From positions 34,473-98,472 of the forward strand of contig NZ_NWMV01000017.1 in NCBI RefSeq assembly GCF_002837145.1: DNA of 64,000 bases, written 5' to 3'. Positions 26,952 to 41,743 of this stretch are shown piece by piece. Every line of letters begins with the position of its first letter. Position 1 is the stretch's first letter. The stretch comes from Macromonas nakdongensis (lineage in GTDB: Bacteria > Pseudomonadota > Gammaproteobacteria > Burkholderiales > Burkholderiaceae_C). The notes beneath the pieces are model-generated. The model worked only from the letters and a program-made list of their open reading frames with translations. It was not told the origin of the DNA and did no database searches. A program made the position numbers and the translations under genes.

Positions 26952-28040
26952 ATGGAATTGATCTCACTGGGGTCTATGTTCAGCCGGGAGCCCGCGCCGC
27001 TTCTGGGCATTGATGTCAGCTCCACCACGGTCAAACTGGTCGAGTTGGGGCGTGGCCGGGACGGCGGCATGGTGCTGGAGCACTGTGCCATTGAGCCTTT
27101 GGAGCGGGGCTGGATCAACGAAGGCAACGTCGAAAAGTTCGACGAAGTGGCCGAGGCCTTGCGGCGTCTGGTGCGCAAAGCCGGTACCAAAACCAAGAAC
27201 GTGGCCCTGGCCCTGCCCGGTTCGGCCGTCATCACCAAAAAAATCAACCTGCCGGCCGGTCTGAGCGACGCCGAGTTGGAGCTGCAGGTCGAGTCCGAGG
27301 CCACCCAGTACATCCCCTTCCCACTGTCTGAGGTCAGCCTGGACTTCTGCGTGGTGGGTCCGGCGGCCAACGTGCCGGACTACGTCGAGGTGCTGCTGGC
27401 CGCTTCGCGCAAGGAAAAGGTCTCGGACCGCCAGGGGCTGGCCGAGGCCGCGGGCCTGAACCCGGTGGTGTTGGACGTCGAGTCCTACGCCTCCCGCCTG
27501 GCCGCCTCGCGCCTGATCGAGTCCCTGCCCAACAAGGGGCGGAACATGCTGATCGCCCTCTTCGAAGTCGGGTCGCAGGCCACCAGCTTGCAGGTGATCC
27601 GCAACGACGAGATGATTTACGAGCGCGACCAGGTGTTCGGTGGTGTCCAGCTGTCGAACCAGATCGCGCGCCAGTACGGCATTTCCTTTGACGACGCCGA
27701 GGCCAAGAAAAAATCCGGCGCCGGTTTGCCCACCGATTACCAGGACACGGTCCTGGCCCCCTTCATGGAAGGCCTGGGCCAGGAACTGGGCCGTGCCCTC
27801 CAGTTCTTTTTCACCAGCACGCCGCACAACAAGGTGGACCACATCCTGTTGTCGGGCGGGTCGGCTGCCCTGCCGGGGCTGGCCGAGGCCGTCATGGGGC
27901 AGACCTCCTTCCCCTGCAAGGTCATCAACCCCTTTGATGGCATGTCGATCTCGCCGTCCATCCCCGCCAGCCGCCTGAGCATGGAGGCGACGTCCTACCT
28001 GGTGGCCACGGGTCTGGCACTGCGGAGGTTCAGCCAATGA
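26952..28040 (+). CDS. pilM: Type IV pilus inner-membrane platform protein PilM
   Basis: Actin-like cytoplasmic ATP-binding protein that recruits PilN and links the pilus motor to the alignment complex. It has 362 residues. Phosphate 1 motif GIDVSSTTVKLVEL is near the N-terminus, PAGLSDAELELQVESEATQYIPFP is a PilM hallmark, and a second nucleotide motif lies at LLSGGSAALPGLAEAV. The ATG at 26952 is chosen over a TTG two codons earlier; an ATG at 26976 is possible. First gene of pilMNOPQ, overlapping pilN by 4 bases. Confidence 0.94.
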   Translation: MELISLGSMFSREPAPLLGIDVSSTTVKLVELGRGRDGGMVLEHCAIEPLERGWINEGNVEKFDEVAEALRRLVRKAGTKTKNVALALPGSAVITKKINLPAGLSDAELELQVESEATQYIPFPLSEVSLDFCVVGPAANVPDYVEVLLAASRKEKVSDRQGLAEAAGLNPVVLDVESYASRLAASRLIESLPNKGRNMLIALFEVGSQATSLQVIRNDEMIYERDQVFGGVQLSNQIARQYGISFDDAEAKKKSGAGLPTDYQDTVLAPFMEGLGQELGRALQFFFTSTPHNKVDHILLSGGSAALPGLAEAVMGQTSFPCKVINPFDGMSISPSIPASRLSMEATSYLVATGLALRRFSQ

Positions 28041-28651
28041 TCACCATCAACCTCCTGCCGCACCGCGAGGCGGCACGCAAGAAGCGGCGCGAGCAGTTCT
28101 TTGTGCACCTGGGGCTGGCTGCGGTGGCCGGTCTGGCGGTGGCGGCGGCCATCTATGCCTTTTACGAAGCCCGCATCGCCGAACAGCAGCGGCGCAACGA
28201 GTTCCTGCAGACCGAAATCCGCAAGCTCGACGTCCAGATCAAGGAGATCGCGACGCTGCAACAAGAGCTCAACAGCCTGAAGGCGCGGCAGGCTGCGGTG
28301 GAAAGCCTGCAGGCCGACCGCAACCTGCCGGTGCACCTGCTCAACGAAATGGTGACCCAGTTGCCCGAGGGCGTGTACCTGCGGACTTTGAGGCAGGAGG
28401 GCATGACCATCAGCCTCACCGGCCTGGCCCAGTCGCAGGAGCGGGTGTCTGAGTTGCTGCGCAACCTGGGTGGCCACAGCGATTGGCTGACCCAGCCGCA
28501 GTTGATCGAAATCACCGCCACGACCGCCACCTTGGGTGCGCGGGGCCAGCGTCGTGTCTACAACTTTTCAATGCGCGTGACCTTGACCAAAGGGCCGGCC
28601 CCGGCCGAACCCACCCCGGCGGCGGCCAAGCCCGCGGCAGGCAAGGCGTGA
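28037..28651 (+). CDS. pilN: Type IV pilus assembly protein PilN
   Basis: Inner-membrane alignment-complex protein of 204 residues. The N-terminus INLLPHREAARKKRREQFF is the conserved PilM-binding peptide. One membrane helix (about residues 24-44) is followed by a coiled coil and a periplasmic ferredoxin-like domain. It pairs with PilO. The start overlaps pilM (ATGA). Confidence 0.94.
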   Translation: MITINLLPHREAARKKRREQFFVHLGLAAVAGLAVAAAIYAFYEARIAEQQRRNEFLQTEIRKLDVQIKEIATLQQELNSLKARQAAVESLQADRNLPVHLLNEMVTQLPEGVYLRTLRQEGMTISLTGLAQSQERVSELLRNLGGHSDWLTQPQLIEITATTATLGARGQRRVYNFSMRVTLTKGPAPAEPTPAAAKPAAGKA

Positions 28652-28677
28652 GGCGGCGGTTTCGTCGGACAAGCACC

Positions 28678-29346
28678 ATGGCCAAAACCTCCAAAAAATC
28701 CTCGATCGACTTCGCGGCTCTGCAGCAAAAGGTCCGCACCCAGTTCACGGGACTGGATCCCAACGATCCATCCTTGTGGCCGAACCTGCCCCGGTTTCTG
28801 CTGCTTGGCGTGGTGGGTGTGGCGGTGGTGGTGGCCTTGTGGTACCTCTGGTTGACCGACCTGGATGTCCGGTTGGAGTCCGAGCGCACCCGCGAGACGG
28901 AGTTGCGCGCCCAGTACACCAAGAAGCTGGGCCAGACGGTCAATTTTGAAATCCTGAAAGCCCAGTTGGAACAGGTGCGCCAATACGTGGCCCAGTTGGA
29001 AAAGCAGTTGCCCAGCAAGGCCGAGATGGACGCCTTGTTGTCCGACATCAACCAGGCCGGCTTGGGCCGGGGGCTGCAGTTCGAGCTGTTCCGGCCGGGC
29101 CAGGAAACCGTGCGTGACTACTACGCCGAGCTGCCCATCACCGTGCGCGTCACCGGCAGCTACAACGACGTGGGGCTGTTCGTGTCCGACGTGGCCCACC
29201 TGTCGCGTATCGTGACCTTGAACAACCTGTCGCTCAACCCGAACCGTCCGGATGTGCTGACCATGGACGCCACTGCGAAGACTTTCCGTTACCTGGATCC
29301 CGACGAAGTCAAGACGCAGCAAAAGAACCAGGGGGCGAAGAAATGA
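28678..29346 (+). CDS. pilO: Type IV pilus assembly protein PilO
   Basis: Partner of PilN in the inner-membrane alignment complex, 222 residues. A basic N-terminus, one membrane helix (around LLGVVGVAVVVALWYLW), a coiled coil rich in Glu/Gln and the conserved periplasmic core with LPSKAEMDALLSDINQAGL and FRPGQETVRDYYAELPI are all typical. ATG 28678 gives the usual length. It overlaps pilP by 4 bases. Confidence 0.94.
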   Translation: MAKTSKKSSIDFAALQQKVRTQFTGLDPNDPSLWPNLPRFLLLGVVGVAVVVALWYLWLTDLDVRLESERTRETELRAQYTKKLGQTVNFEILKAQLEQVRQYVAQLEKQLPSKAEMDALLSDINQAGLGRGLQFELFRPGQETVRDYYAELPITVRVTGSYNDVGLFVSDVAHLSRIVTLNNLSLNPNRPDVLTMDATAKTFRYLDPDEVKTQQKNQGAKK

Positions 29347-29900
29347 CATCCGCTCTGCACCGTGTCCGAGGGCTGGGGGGCTTGTTGCTGTTGGTTGCCT
29401 TGGTGTCCGCCTGCGGCACCTCTGGCAACGAGGAGCTGAGCCAGTGGATGGCCGAGCAGCGCAACACCGTCAAACCCAAGGTGGAGCCCGTTTCCGAGCC
29501 CAAGCCTTACGTGCCGCAGGAATTCACCCAGTTGGCCGAGCTGTCGCCGTTCAGTGATGAAAAGCTGACCCGATCCTTCAAGGACGAAGCCGCCACGGCG
29601 GCCGCCACGGGTCTGCTGGCCGCCGAAGTGAACCGGCGCAAGGAGCCGCTCGAAGCCCTGCCTTTGGACACCATGGTCATGGTGGGGCTGCTGGACCGGC
29701 GCGGGCAGAAGGTCGCGCTGGTGCGCGCCAACAACCTGCTCTACCAGGTTCGCGTGGGCAACTACCTGGGGCAGAACTACGGTCGCATCCTCGGCATCAC
29801 CGAGGGTGAGATCAAGCTGAGGGAAATCGTTCAGGATGCGGCAGGCGAGTGGATCGAGCGCATGACGTCCTTGGAGCTACAAGAGGGAACCGGCAAATGA
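29343..29900 (+). CDS. pilP: Type IV pilus lipoprotein PilP
   Basis: Inner-membrane lipoprotein that connects PilNO with the secretin PilQ. It has 185 residues with lipobox VSAC (Cys24). The disordered linker is followed by the beta domain with PLDTMVMVGLLDRRGQKVALV and VGNYLGQNYGRI, diagnostic for PilP. It overlaps pilO and pilQ (ATGA each side). Confidence 0.94.
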   Translation: MTSALHRVRGLGGLLLLVALVSACGTSGNEELSQWMAEQRNTVKPKVEPVSEPKPYVPQEFTQLAELSPFSDEKLTRSFKDEAATAAATGLLAAEVNRRKEPLEALPLDTMVMVGLLDRRGQKVALVRANNLLYQVRVGNYLGQNYGRILGITEGEIKLREIVQDAAGEWIERMTSLELQEGTGK

Positions 29901-32014
29901 CCAACAAGCACACCACCGGCAACAGTCAGGGTCGCACCATGTCGCGCACAGGCAAACTTACGTTCATGGTGTCGGCCTTGCTCATGGCGGGTCTGGCCCA
30001 GGCCCAACTGGCCATCCAATCGGTCACGGCGGCCACCCAGGGCGGTGGCGAAGTGATCCGCATCCAGATGAGCGAACCCCTGAAGCAATTGCCCGTGGGG
30101 TTCGCGATCCAGTCTCCGGCCCGCATCGCGCTCGATTTTGCCGGCGCCACCAACGCCAGCGGAAAAAACCTGTTCCCGATCAACCAGGGCAACCTGCGTT
30201 CGGCCAATGTGGTGGAGGCGGGCGATCGCACCCGGGTGGTGCTCAACCTGAACCAGTCGGTGGGGTACGAAACCCGCCTCGATGGCAATGCCCTGCTGGT
30301 GACCTTGCAGCAGGCCGCCGTGGCCAAATCCACGGCCGGCGAGACGGTGTTCGCCGCCCCGAGCGAAGCCATCGACGTGTCGCCGCTGTCGGACATCGAT
30401 TTCCGCCGTGGCACCGAAAACACCGGGCGGGTCGTTGTCAACCTGGCCAACAGCCAGACGGGTGTCGACATCCGACGCCAGGGGCGTAACCTGGTGGTGG
30501 AGTTCCTGAAAACATCGCTGCCCGAGGGGCTGCGCCGGCGTCTGGATGTGGCCGATTTCGGCACACCGGTGCGGATGGTGACGGCCACCCAGGCCGGTGA
30601 CCGGGTGCGCCTGCTGATCGAGCCCACCGGCAACTGGGAACACAGCGCTTACCAGAGTGACAACCAGTTCGTGCTGGAGGTCCGGGAGATCAAGACCGAC
30701 CCCAACAAACTGACCCAGGGGCCGAATTACAGCGGTGAAAAGCTGTCGCTGAACTTCCAGAACATCGAGGTCCGCTCCCTGTTGCAGGTGATCGCCGATT
30801 TCACGAACTTCAACATCATCACCTCGGACACGGTGACGGGCAACGTGACCCTGCGCCTGAAGGACGTGCCCTGGGACCAGGCCCTCGACATCGTGCTGCA
30901 GGCCAAGGGCCTGGGCATGCGCAAGACCGGCAACGTGATTTGGATCGCGCCGCAAGCCGAGATCCTGGCCAAAGAAAAGGCCGAGCTGGAGTCGCGCCAG
31001 CAGATCCGCGCACTCGAGCCGGTGCGCACACAAAGCTTCCGCCTGAATTTCGCCAAGGCCGACGACGTCTCCAAGCAGTTGACCACGGCGGTGGGGTCGG
31101 GCGAGTCGGCGGTTCGCCTGCTCAGCAAACAGGGCTCGGTGTTTGCCGAACCCCGCACCAACCAGTTGTTCGTGACCGACATTTCCTCCAAGCTGGACGA
31201 AATCGGTGAATTGATCAAGAAGTTGGATGTGCCGGTGCGCCAGGTGCTGATCGAGGCCCGCATCGTGGAAGCCACCGACGACTTCAACCGCAGCTTGGGC
31301 GTGCGTCTGGGCGGTCGGATGAGTCAGCCGGTGACTTTGATCAGCAACAACAACAAGGACAAGGTCCAGACCACCTTCGGCTTTGGCTCGTTGGGCGCCG
31401 CCAGCAGCAGCAACGTGACGACCATTCCCTCGTCCAGCACCAGCGGTGGCACCTTTGCCCTGTCCTTGTTCAGCCCGAACCTGAGCCGTCTGGTGAACCT
31501 GGAAATCGACGCCAACGAATCCGATGGCCGTTTGAAGACGATTGCCAGCCCGCGGGTGCTGACCGCCGACCAGGGCAAGGCCCGCATCGAGGACGGTCGC
31601 CGCATCCCGGTCACCACCACCCAGCAGAACGGCACGGCCAACACCAATTTCGAGAGCGCCTCGCTGGTGCTGGACGTCACGCCACAGATCACGCCGGAAG
31701 GCGATGTGATCATGAAGCTGGACATCCGCAACGACTCCCCGATCGTGTTCAACAACACCACGGCCATCCAGACCAAGAACGTGCAGACCCAGGTGCTGGT
31801 GGAAAACGGTGGCACGGTCGTGATCGGCGGTATCTACAGCCTGGAAGAGTTGGACGGCACCAGCAAGGTCCCGGGTCTGGGTGACGTGCCGGTGCTGGGC
31901 AACCTGTTCAAGTCGCGCACGCGCTCCCTGCGCAAGTCCGAATTGCTGGTGTTCATTACCCCGCGTGTGCTGAACGAAGAGGCCCGCAGTGCCCTGTCGG
32001 TGTCCACGCGCTGA
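29897..32014 (+). CDS. pilQ: Type IV pilus secretin PilQ
   Basis: Outer-membrane secretin through which the pilus passes. It has 705 residues. After an N-terminal signal segment ending near AQAQ come AMIN domains (about 60-290), the N0/STN domain beginning [22 protein letters not shown], an N1 domain, and the secretin core with [14 protein letters not shown] and [10 protein letters not shown] at the C-terminus. A Ser/Thr-rich loop around 500-515 is likely the secretin gate insert. Start is in the pilP overlap; an in-frame ATG 14 codons later is also possible. Its stop overlaps aroK by one base. Confidence 0.94.
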   Translation: MTNKHTTGNSQGRTMSRTGKLTFMVSALLMAGLAQAQLAIQSVTAATQGGGEVIRIQMSEPLKQLPVGFAIQSPARIALDFAGATNASGKNLFPINQGNLRSANVVEAGDRTRVVLNLNQSVGYETRLDGNALLVTLQQAAVAKSTAGETVFAAPSEAIDVSPLSDIDFRRGTENTGRVVVNLANSQTGVDIRRQGRNLVVEFLKTSLPEGLRRRLDVADFGTPVRMVTATQAGDRVRLLIEPTGNWEHSAYQSDNQFVLEVREIKTDPNKLTQGPNYSGEKLSLNFQNIEVRSLLQVIADFTNFNIITSDTVTGNVTLRLKDVPWDQALDIVLQAKGLGMRKTGNVIWIAPQAEILAKEKAELESRQQIRALEPVRTQSFRLNFAKADDVSKQLTTAVGSGESAVRLLSKQGSVFAEPRTNQLFVTDISSKLDEIGELIKKLDVPVRQVLIEARIVEATDDFNRSLGVRLGGRMSQPVTLISNNNKDKVQTTFGFGSLGAASSSNVTTIPSSSTSGGTFALSLFSPNLSRLVNLEIDANESDGRLKTIASPRVLTADQGKARIEDGRRIPVTTTQQNGTANTNFESASLVLDVTPQITPEGDVIMKLDIRNDSPIVFNNTTAIQTKNVQTQVLVENGGTVVIGGIYSLEELDGTSKVPGLGDVPVLGNLFKSRTRSLRKSELLVFITPRVLNEEARSALSVSTR

Positions 32015-32568
32015 TGCCGATCGCACTGGTAGGCTTGCCGGGTTCCGGCAAAACCACGGTCGGCCGGCAGTTGGCGCGCCGTTTGCAGTTGCCTTTCCTC
32101 GATTCGGACCAGCGGATCGAGGAGCGTCTGGGCTGCACCATCCGCGAATTCTTCGCCCGCGAAGGCGAGGACGCGTTTCGCGACGTGGAGCAGACCGTCA
32201 TCGATGAACTGACCCAGGGTGGACCCTGCGTCCTGTCCACCGGGGGCGGCGCGGTGTTGCGACCGGTCAACCGCCGGCACCTGCGCGAACGCACAACGGT
32301 GTTCTACCTGCGTTCGGCCCCCGAGGACGTGTTTCGCCGGGTCCGGCACGACCGCAACCGCCCCCTGTTGCAGGTCGATGACCCTTTGCAGCGCCTGCGT
32401 GACCTGTACGCGGTGCGCGACCCGCTGTACCGCGAGACCGCGCATTTCGTCATCGAAACCGGGCGGCCGTCGGTGGCGACCCTGGTGAACATGATCGCGA
32501 TGCAGCTGGAGTTGGACGGTCGCCGTCCGGCCGAGCCCGTCGGGTCGGCCGCGCCGTCGCTACACTAG
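32014..32568 (+). CDS. aroK: Shikimate kinase
   Basis: Phosphorylates shikimate at O-3 in aromatic amino acid synthesis. It has 184 residues with the Walker A motif GLPGSGKT (7-14), DSD shikimate-binding residues in FLDSDQRIE, and [13 protein letters not shown] for the substrate glycines. RNRPLL is the lid arginine region. The ATG shares its A with the pilQ stop (TGATG), so the two are probably coupled. aroB follows after 4 bases. Confidence 0.95.
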   Translation: MPIALVGLPGSGKTTVGRQLARRLQLPFLDSDQRIEERLGCTIREFFAREGEDAFRDVEQTVIDELTQGGPCVLSTGGGAVLRPVNRRHLRERTTVFYLRSAPEDVFRRVRHDRNRPLLQVDDPLQRLRDLYAVRDPLYRETAHFVIETGRPSVATLVNMIAMQLELDGRRPAEPVGSAAPSLH

Positions 32569-32572
32569 GCGG

Positions 32573-33685
32573 ATGTCTGCACACGCACTGCCCCAGCCTC
32601 TGACCGTTCACATCGACCTGGGGGACCGCAGTTACCCCATCCGGATCGGCCAGGGGCTGCTGGACGATCCCGCCACCTGGGACGGTTTGCCCAGCGCGGC
32701 GGCAGCGTTGATCGTGACCAACGACGTGGTCGGCCCCTTGTACGCCGAACGCCTCCGGCTTGCCTTGGCCGGCCGCTACGGCCAGGTGCACGTCGTCGAA
32801 CTGCCCGATGGGGAAGCCCACAAGACCTGGGACTCGCTCAACCTCATTTTCGATGCCCTGCTGTCGCGCGCCTGCGACCGCAAAACCGTGTTGTATGCCC
32901 TGGGGGGCGGGGTGGTGGGCGACATGACCGGCTTTGCCGCGGCCTGTTACATGCGGGGGGTGCCCTTCGTGCAGGTGCCCACCACCTTGCTGGCCCAGGT
33001 GGATTCCTCGGTGGGGGGCAAGACCGCCATCAACCACCCCTTGGGCAAGAACATGATCGGGGCGTTCTACCAGCCCTTGCGGGTGGTGTGCGACCTGGAC
33101 ACGCTCCAGACCTTGCCCGAGCGCGAATTGAGCGCCGGGTTGGCCGAGGTCATCAAGTACGGGCCGATCGCCGACCTGGATTTTCTCGATTGGATCGAAG
33201 CCCAGATGCCGGCGTTGCGCGCACGCGACCCGCTGGCACTGGCCCAGGCGGTGCGCCGCAGTTGCGAGATCAAGGCCGGGGTGGTGGGCCAGGACGAAAA
33301 GGAATCGGGTCTGCGCGCCATCCTGAATTTTGGCCACACCTTCGGCCACGCCATCGAGGCGGGCATGGGCTATGGGGCGTGGTTGCACGGCGAGGCCGTG
33401 GGCTGCGGCATGGTGATGGCCGCCACCTTGTCGGCCCGGCTCGGCCTCTTGCCCCTTGCCGATGTGGAGCGCATCGCGCGGCTGGTGGCCGCTGCCGGGC
33501 TGCCGGTGCGCGCACCGGTGCTGGCGCCCGAGCAGGCCAGTCGCTTCTTGGAACTGATGCGCGTCGACAAAAAGGCCGAGGCCGGCGAGATCAAGTTCGT
33601 GCTCGTCAACGGCCAGGGCGCCGCGGTCGTGCGCGGTGCGCCGGATGCCGTGGTGGCCGAGGTCATCGATGCTTGCACCGGCTGA
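32573..33685 (+). CDS. aroB: 3-dehydroquinate synthase
   Basis: Second shikimate pathway enzyme, converting DAHP to 3-dehydroquinate with NAD and a divalent metal. It has 370 residues. Conserved blocks are [46 protein letters not shown] and the metal-binding His in [12 protein letters not shown] and WLHGEAV. Order aroK-aroB behind pilQ is common in proteobacteria. Its last 17 bases overlap dgt. Confidence 0.96.
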   Translation: MSAHALPQPLTVHIDLGDRSYPIRIGQGLLDDPATWDGLPSAAAALIVTNDVVGPLYAERLRLALAGRYGQVHVVELPDGEAHKTWDSLNLIFDALLSRACDRKTVLYALGGGVVGDMTGFAAACYMRGVPFVQVPTTLLAQVDSSVGGKTAINHPLGKNMIGAFYQPLRVVCDLDTLQTLPERELSAGLAEVIKYGPIADLDFLDWIEAQMPALRARDPLALAQAVRRSCEIKAGVVGQDEKESGLRAILNFGHTFGHAIEAGMGYGAWLHGEAVGCGMVMAATLSARLGLLPLADVERIARLVAAAGLPVRAPVLAPEQASRFLELMRVDKKAEAGEIKFVLVNGQGAAVVRGAPDAVVAEVIDACTG

Positions 33686-34871
33686 CGGTTTGCAGCCTCT
33701 GCGGTCCTGTGCCTGTGACCCGGCGGCCAGCCGGGGGCGGCGCCACCCGGAAGCGCCGGCACCCACCCGCAATGCCTTCCAGCGCGACCGCGACCGCGTC
33801 ATCCACTCCACGGCCTTCCGCCGCCTGGTCTACAAGACCCAGGTCTTCCTCAACCACGAGGGCGACCTGTTCCGCACCCGGCTGACGCACTCCCTGGAGG
33901 TCGCGCAACTGGGGCGGAGCATTGCCCGCAGCCTGGGGCTGAACGAGGACCTGGTCGAGGCGATCGCACTGGCCCACGACCTGGGGCACACCCCCTTCGG
34001 CCACGCCGGGCAGGACGCTTTGAACGCCTGCCTGCACGAGGACCCCGAGGCGCCTGGCGAAGACGACGCCCAGTCCGGGCCGCGCGGGGGCTTCGAGCAC
34101 AACATGCAAAGCCTGCGGGTGGTGGACGAACTGGAGGAACGCTACCCGGCCTTCGATGGTTTGAACCTGTGCTTTGAAACCCGCGAGGGCATTTTGAAGC
34201 ACTGCTCCCGCGCCAATGCGCAGTGGCTGGAGGCGCGCGAGCCGGGTGGGGTGGGGGCGCGCTTCCTGAGCGGGCAGTCGCCCTCGCTGGAGGCGCAGTT
34301 GGCGAATCTGGCCGATGAGATCGCCTACAACGCCCACGACATCGACGACGGCGTGCGTTCGGGTTTGCTGAGCCTGGAGCAACTCGAAGCCGTGCCCCTG
34401 TTCGACCAATACCGGCAGGCGGTGCTGCGTGAACATCCCTCACTCAAGGGGCGGCGCGTGCTGTTCGAGGCCATCCGCCGCATGCTGAGTGCCCAGGTCT
34501 ACGACGTGATCGACGCGACCCGCGAGGCGGTGCGGGCGGCGGGGGTGGAGACCCTGGCGGACGTGCGGGCCCATGCCCCGCTGCTGTGTTTCTCGGCGGA
34601 GATGCGCCAGGCCTCGTCGGATTTGAAGCGTTTTCTGATGCTCAACCTGTACCGGCACCCGCAGGTGATGGACACCACCGGCCGGGCACGGCAGGTCGTG
34701 GCCGACCTGTACCGCGCCTACCGTGCGGCGCCCCAGGAGATGCGCGGCGCAGCGCCCGGTGCGAGTGCCTGGATCTGGCGCCGCCGCGTGGCCGACCACA
34801 TCGCGGGCATGACCGACCGCTTCGCCATCCGCGAACACGAGCGGTTGACCGGGCAGCGCCTGTTCGCCTGA
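33669..34871 (+). CDS. dgt: Deoxyguanosinetriphosphate triphosphohydrolase-like protein
   Basis: HD-domain enzyme hydrolysing dNTPs to nucleoside and triphosphate. It has 400 residues. The metal ligands are visible in [24 protein letters not shown] and FEHNMQS, with the later Asp in [15 protein letters not shown]. The N-terminal [14 protein letters not shown] block is diagnostic for the dGTPase family. Start ATG 33669 lies within aroB; the family N-terminus is not conserved, so a downstream start is possible. Confidence 0.92.
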   Translation: MLAPADGLQPLRSCACDPAASRGRRHPEAPAPTRNAFQRDRDRVIHSTAFRRLVYKTQVFLNHEGDLFRTRLTHSLEVAQLGRSIARSLGLNEDLVEAIALAHDLGHTPFGHAGQDALNACLHEDPEAPGEDDAQSGPRGGFEHNMQSLRVVDELEERYPAFDGLNLCFETREGILKHCSRANAQWLEAREPGGVGARFLSGQSPSLEAQLANLADEIAYNAHDIDDGVRSGLLSLEQLEAVPLFDQYRQAVLREHPSLKGRRVLFEAIRRMLSAQVYDVIDATREAVRAAGVETLADVRAHAPLLCFSAEMRQASSDLKRFLMLNLYRHPQVMDTTGRARQVVADLYRAYRAAPQEMRGAAPGASAWIWRRRVADHIAGMTDRFAIREHERLTGQRLFA

Positions 34872-34882
34872 AGGAGGCTCGC

Positions 34883-36103
34883 TTGTCCCCGATCCCGGCC
34901 ACTGCCTCGACCGATGGGCTGCGCGATCCCCGGCGCACCGCCGCCCTCATCGTGGCGGTGGGGGTGTTCAGTGCCTTGCACGTGGGTAAGTTGCCGCCGG
35001 CGATTCCGGTGTTGTCGCGCGAATTGGGCCTGACGCTGGTGCAGGGTGGGTTTTTGCTCGCCTTGATCCAGATGGCAGGAATGGGGCTGGGTGCGGTGGC
35101 CGGCATGCTGGCCGACCGCTTGGGGCCGCGGCGGGTCATGCTGTCGGGCTTGGGACTGCTGGGCCTGGGCAGTGCCTTGGGGGCCGCCGTGCCGAGCCCG
35201 GGCGCTTTGCTCGCGACCCGTGCCCTGGAGGGCTTGGGGTTTTTGCTGGCGGTCTTGCCCGCACCCGGCCTGTTGCGGCGCGAATTGCATGCCCCGGCGG
35301 TGCTGAACCAGGCGCTGGGTTTCTGGGGGGCTTACATGCCCATCGGGGCGGCCACGGCCCTCTTGCTGGGCCCCTGGGTCTATGCGGAATGGGGCTGGCG
35401 TTGGGGCTGGACCGCCCTGGCGGCCGGCACCTGGTTGTGCGCGTTGTGGGTGTGGCGCTGGGTGCCGGCCGACCCCGCGCACGGCCCGGCCCGCGGGCCG
35501 GGGATGTGGGTGCGTCTGTCCGATACACTGACCTCGGCCGGCCCCTGGCTGGTGGCCCTGGCGTTCTTGATGTATTCGGGCCAATGGCTGGCGGTGGTGG
35601 GGTTTTTGCCCACCATCTACACCCAGGCGGGCTGGTCGCCCGGGGCGGTGGGGCTGTTGAGTGCCACGGCGGCCGGTGTGAACCTCACAGGCAACATCGC
35701 TGCGGGCCGCTGCCTGGCCGCGGGCGTGCTCCCCGTCACCCTCCTGGGCTGGGGCTATGCGTGCATGGCCGCCGGCGCCTTCTGGACTTTCCAAGGCTGG
35801 GGCGGTGCGGCCGCGCAGTTCGTGGCCGTGCTGGTGTTTTCGGCGGTGGGCGGCCTGATTCCCGGCACCCTGTTTGCCCTGGCCGTGCGCCTGGCGCCAG
35901 GGGCGCACGCGGTGTCCACCACGGTGGGCTGGGTGCAGCAGCTGTCGTCCCTGGGGCAGTTTGTCGGGCCGCCGCTGGTGGCCTGGCTGGCCGGATGGGT
36001 GGGTGGCTGGCACCTGACCTGGACCGTGAACCTGGCCTGTTGTGCGGCAGGGGGGCTGCTGGCGCTGGCGCTGCAGCGGCGCCTGACAGCGCCCGGGCGT
36101 TGA
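34883..36103 (+). CDS. Major facilitator superfamily transporter (CynX/NimT-like)
   Basis: Predicted 12-helix inner-membrane transporter of 406 residues. The MFS loop motif appears as GMLADRLGPRRVM after helix 2, and the N-terminal helix ALHVGKLPPAIPVL suggests the CynX/NimT-like subfamily. The substrate is unknown. The start is a TTG at 34883 behind a perfect AAGGAGG (34871-34877) at 5 bases. Genes before and after are close (11 and 10 bases), so it may be in the aro-dgt transcript. Confidence 0.82.
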   Translation: MSPIPATASTDGLRDPRRTAALIVAVGVFSALHVGKLPPAIPVLSRELGLTLVQGGFLLALIQMAGMGLGAVAGMLADRLGPRRVMLSGLGLLGLGSALGAAVPSPGALLATRALEGLGFLLAVLPAPGLLRRELHAPAVLNQALGFWGAYMPIGAATALLLGPWVYAEWGWRWGWTALAAGTWLCALWVWRWVPADPAHGPARGPGMWVRLSDTLTSAGPWLVALAFLMYSGQWLAVVGFLPTIYTQAGWSPGAVGLLSATAAGVNLTGNIAAGRCLAAGVLPVTLLGWGYACMAAGAFWTFQGWGGAAAQFVAVLVFSAVGGLIPGTLFALAVRLAPGAHAVSTTVGWVQQLSSLGQFVGPPLVAWLAGWVGGWHLTWTVNLACCAAGGLLALALQRRLTAPGR

Positions 36104-36113
36104 GGGCCGGGCC

Positions 36114-36842
36114 ATGGCGCGTTTGTCCCGTTTGACGCTGGCCGAAACGCTGCACCAGGTGGTGTGGCGGGGCAACAATGGCCAAGCGGTGTTCCTCGAC
36201 GTGCCCGACCGCGAGCGCTTTCTGGCATTGCTGGCCGAACAGGCCGCGCGCGAGCGGATCCGGCTGCATGCCTATGTGCTGCTCGACAATGCGGTGCACC
36301 TGCTGATGACACCCACCAACGACACCGGTGTGCCGCGCCTGATGCAGGCGGTCGGGCGCAGCTACGTGCGTTGGTTCAACCAGCGCCACGGGCGCAGCGG
36401 CACCTTGTGGGAGGGGCGTTACCGTTCCACCTTGCTGGAGGCGGAGACCTACCTGCTGCCCGCCATGGTGGCCGCGGACCTGGCGCCTGTGCGCGCCGGT
36501 GTGGTGCATGCACCGGAGGCGTACCCGTGGTCCAGCCACGCGCACTACATCGGTTTGCGGCAGGACCGTTGGCTGACCCCGCACCCCCTGATGTGGGCCT
36601 TGGGCAACACCCCTTTTGCCCGCGAAGCTGCCTACGCGGAGCGGGTGCGCCTGGGTGTGAGCGAGGCGATCCGGGCGCGCCTGCTCGACGCCACCCTGAA
36701 AGGCTGGGCCTTGGGTGCCGAGCCTTTCTTGCAGCTGGTGCAGGAGCGGTCCGGGCGGCGCCCCAGCAAGGCCAGGGCAGGGCGCCCGGTGAAGCCGCTG
36801 GCAGCGCCTGCCGGCGATCCTTCTGATCCCCCCGGTCATTGA
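36114..36842 (+). CDS. REP-associated tyrosine transposase (RAYT, Y1_Tnp) relative, predicted catalytically dead
   Basis: A 242-residue protein clearly related to RAYT/IS200-like transposases: MARLSRLTL start, RGNNGQAVF, LHAYVLLDN, and GRSGTLWEGRYRSTL are family hallmarks. RAYT enzymes need an HUH pair, normally NHVHLL; here residues 59-64 are NAVHLL, so the first His is Ala60. The family block RYIELNPVRAG, which holds the nucleophilic Tyr, reads VAADLAPVRAG, with Ala120 at the Tyr position. The frame is otherwise complete, suggesting retained function without catalysis, perhaps DNA binding. Two CCCCAATTAA repeats and an imperfect hairpin follow its stop, in the gltB promoter region. No matching repeat lies on its left side. 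Confidence 0.85.
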   Translation: MARLSRLTLAETLHQVVWRGNNGQAVFLDVPDRERFLALLAEQAARERIRLHAYVLLDNAVHLLMTPTNDTGVPRLMQAVGRSYVRWFNQRHGRSGTLWEGRYRSTLLEAETYLLPAMVAADLAPVRAGVVHAPEAYPWSSHAHYIGLRQDRWLTPHPLMWALGNTPFAREAAYAERVRLGVSEAIRARLLDATLKGWALGAEPFLQLVQERSGRRPSKARAGRPVKPLAAPAGDPSDPPGH

Positions 36843-36847
36843 TGTGT

Positions 36848-36906
36848 CCCCAATTAAATTGAAGCGGTCGTTCGAATGATTTTAATTTTCATCCGACCCC
36901 AATTAA
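36848..36906. repeat. RAYT-linked direct repeats flanking an imperfect hairpin, upstream of gltB
   Basis: CCCCAATTAA occurs at 36848-36857 and again at 36897-36906, 49 bases apart. Between them GGTCG (36866-36870) pairs with CGACC (36894-36898) and ATGA (36876-36879) with TCAT (36889-36892), leaving an internal bulge as in REP sequences. The reverse complements read AATTGGGGACA and AATTGGGGTCGG, resembling the GGGGACA/GGGGTC motifs I know near RAYT genes. Confidence 0.6.
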
Positions 36907-36911
36907 TTTTC

Positions 36912-36940
36912 TTGGCATTGTTGTTGCATTGCACTATGCT
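36912..36940 (+). promoter_or_regulatory. Promoter of gltBD
   Basis: TTGGCA (36912-36917) and TATGCT (36935-36940) are spaced by 17 bases, with five and four matches to sigma-70 consensus. The -35 starts 6 bases after the second CCCCAATTAA copy, so a protein bound there could touch RNA polymerase. Confidence 0.6.
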
Positions 36941-36973
36941 TCGCACACTTGTCATCAGTCTCAGGAGTTTGGT

Positions 36974-41722
<4,749 letters not shown>

Positions 41723-41743
41723 TCCACGTCAACGACAAGTTTT

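Noticed and set aside
36114..36842. Active insertion sequence or transposon
   Set aside because: No terminal inverted repeats or target duplications are visible, repeats occur on one side only, and catalytic residues appear lost.
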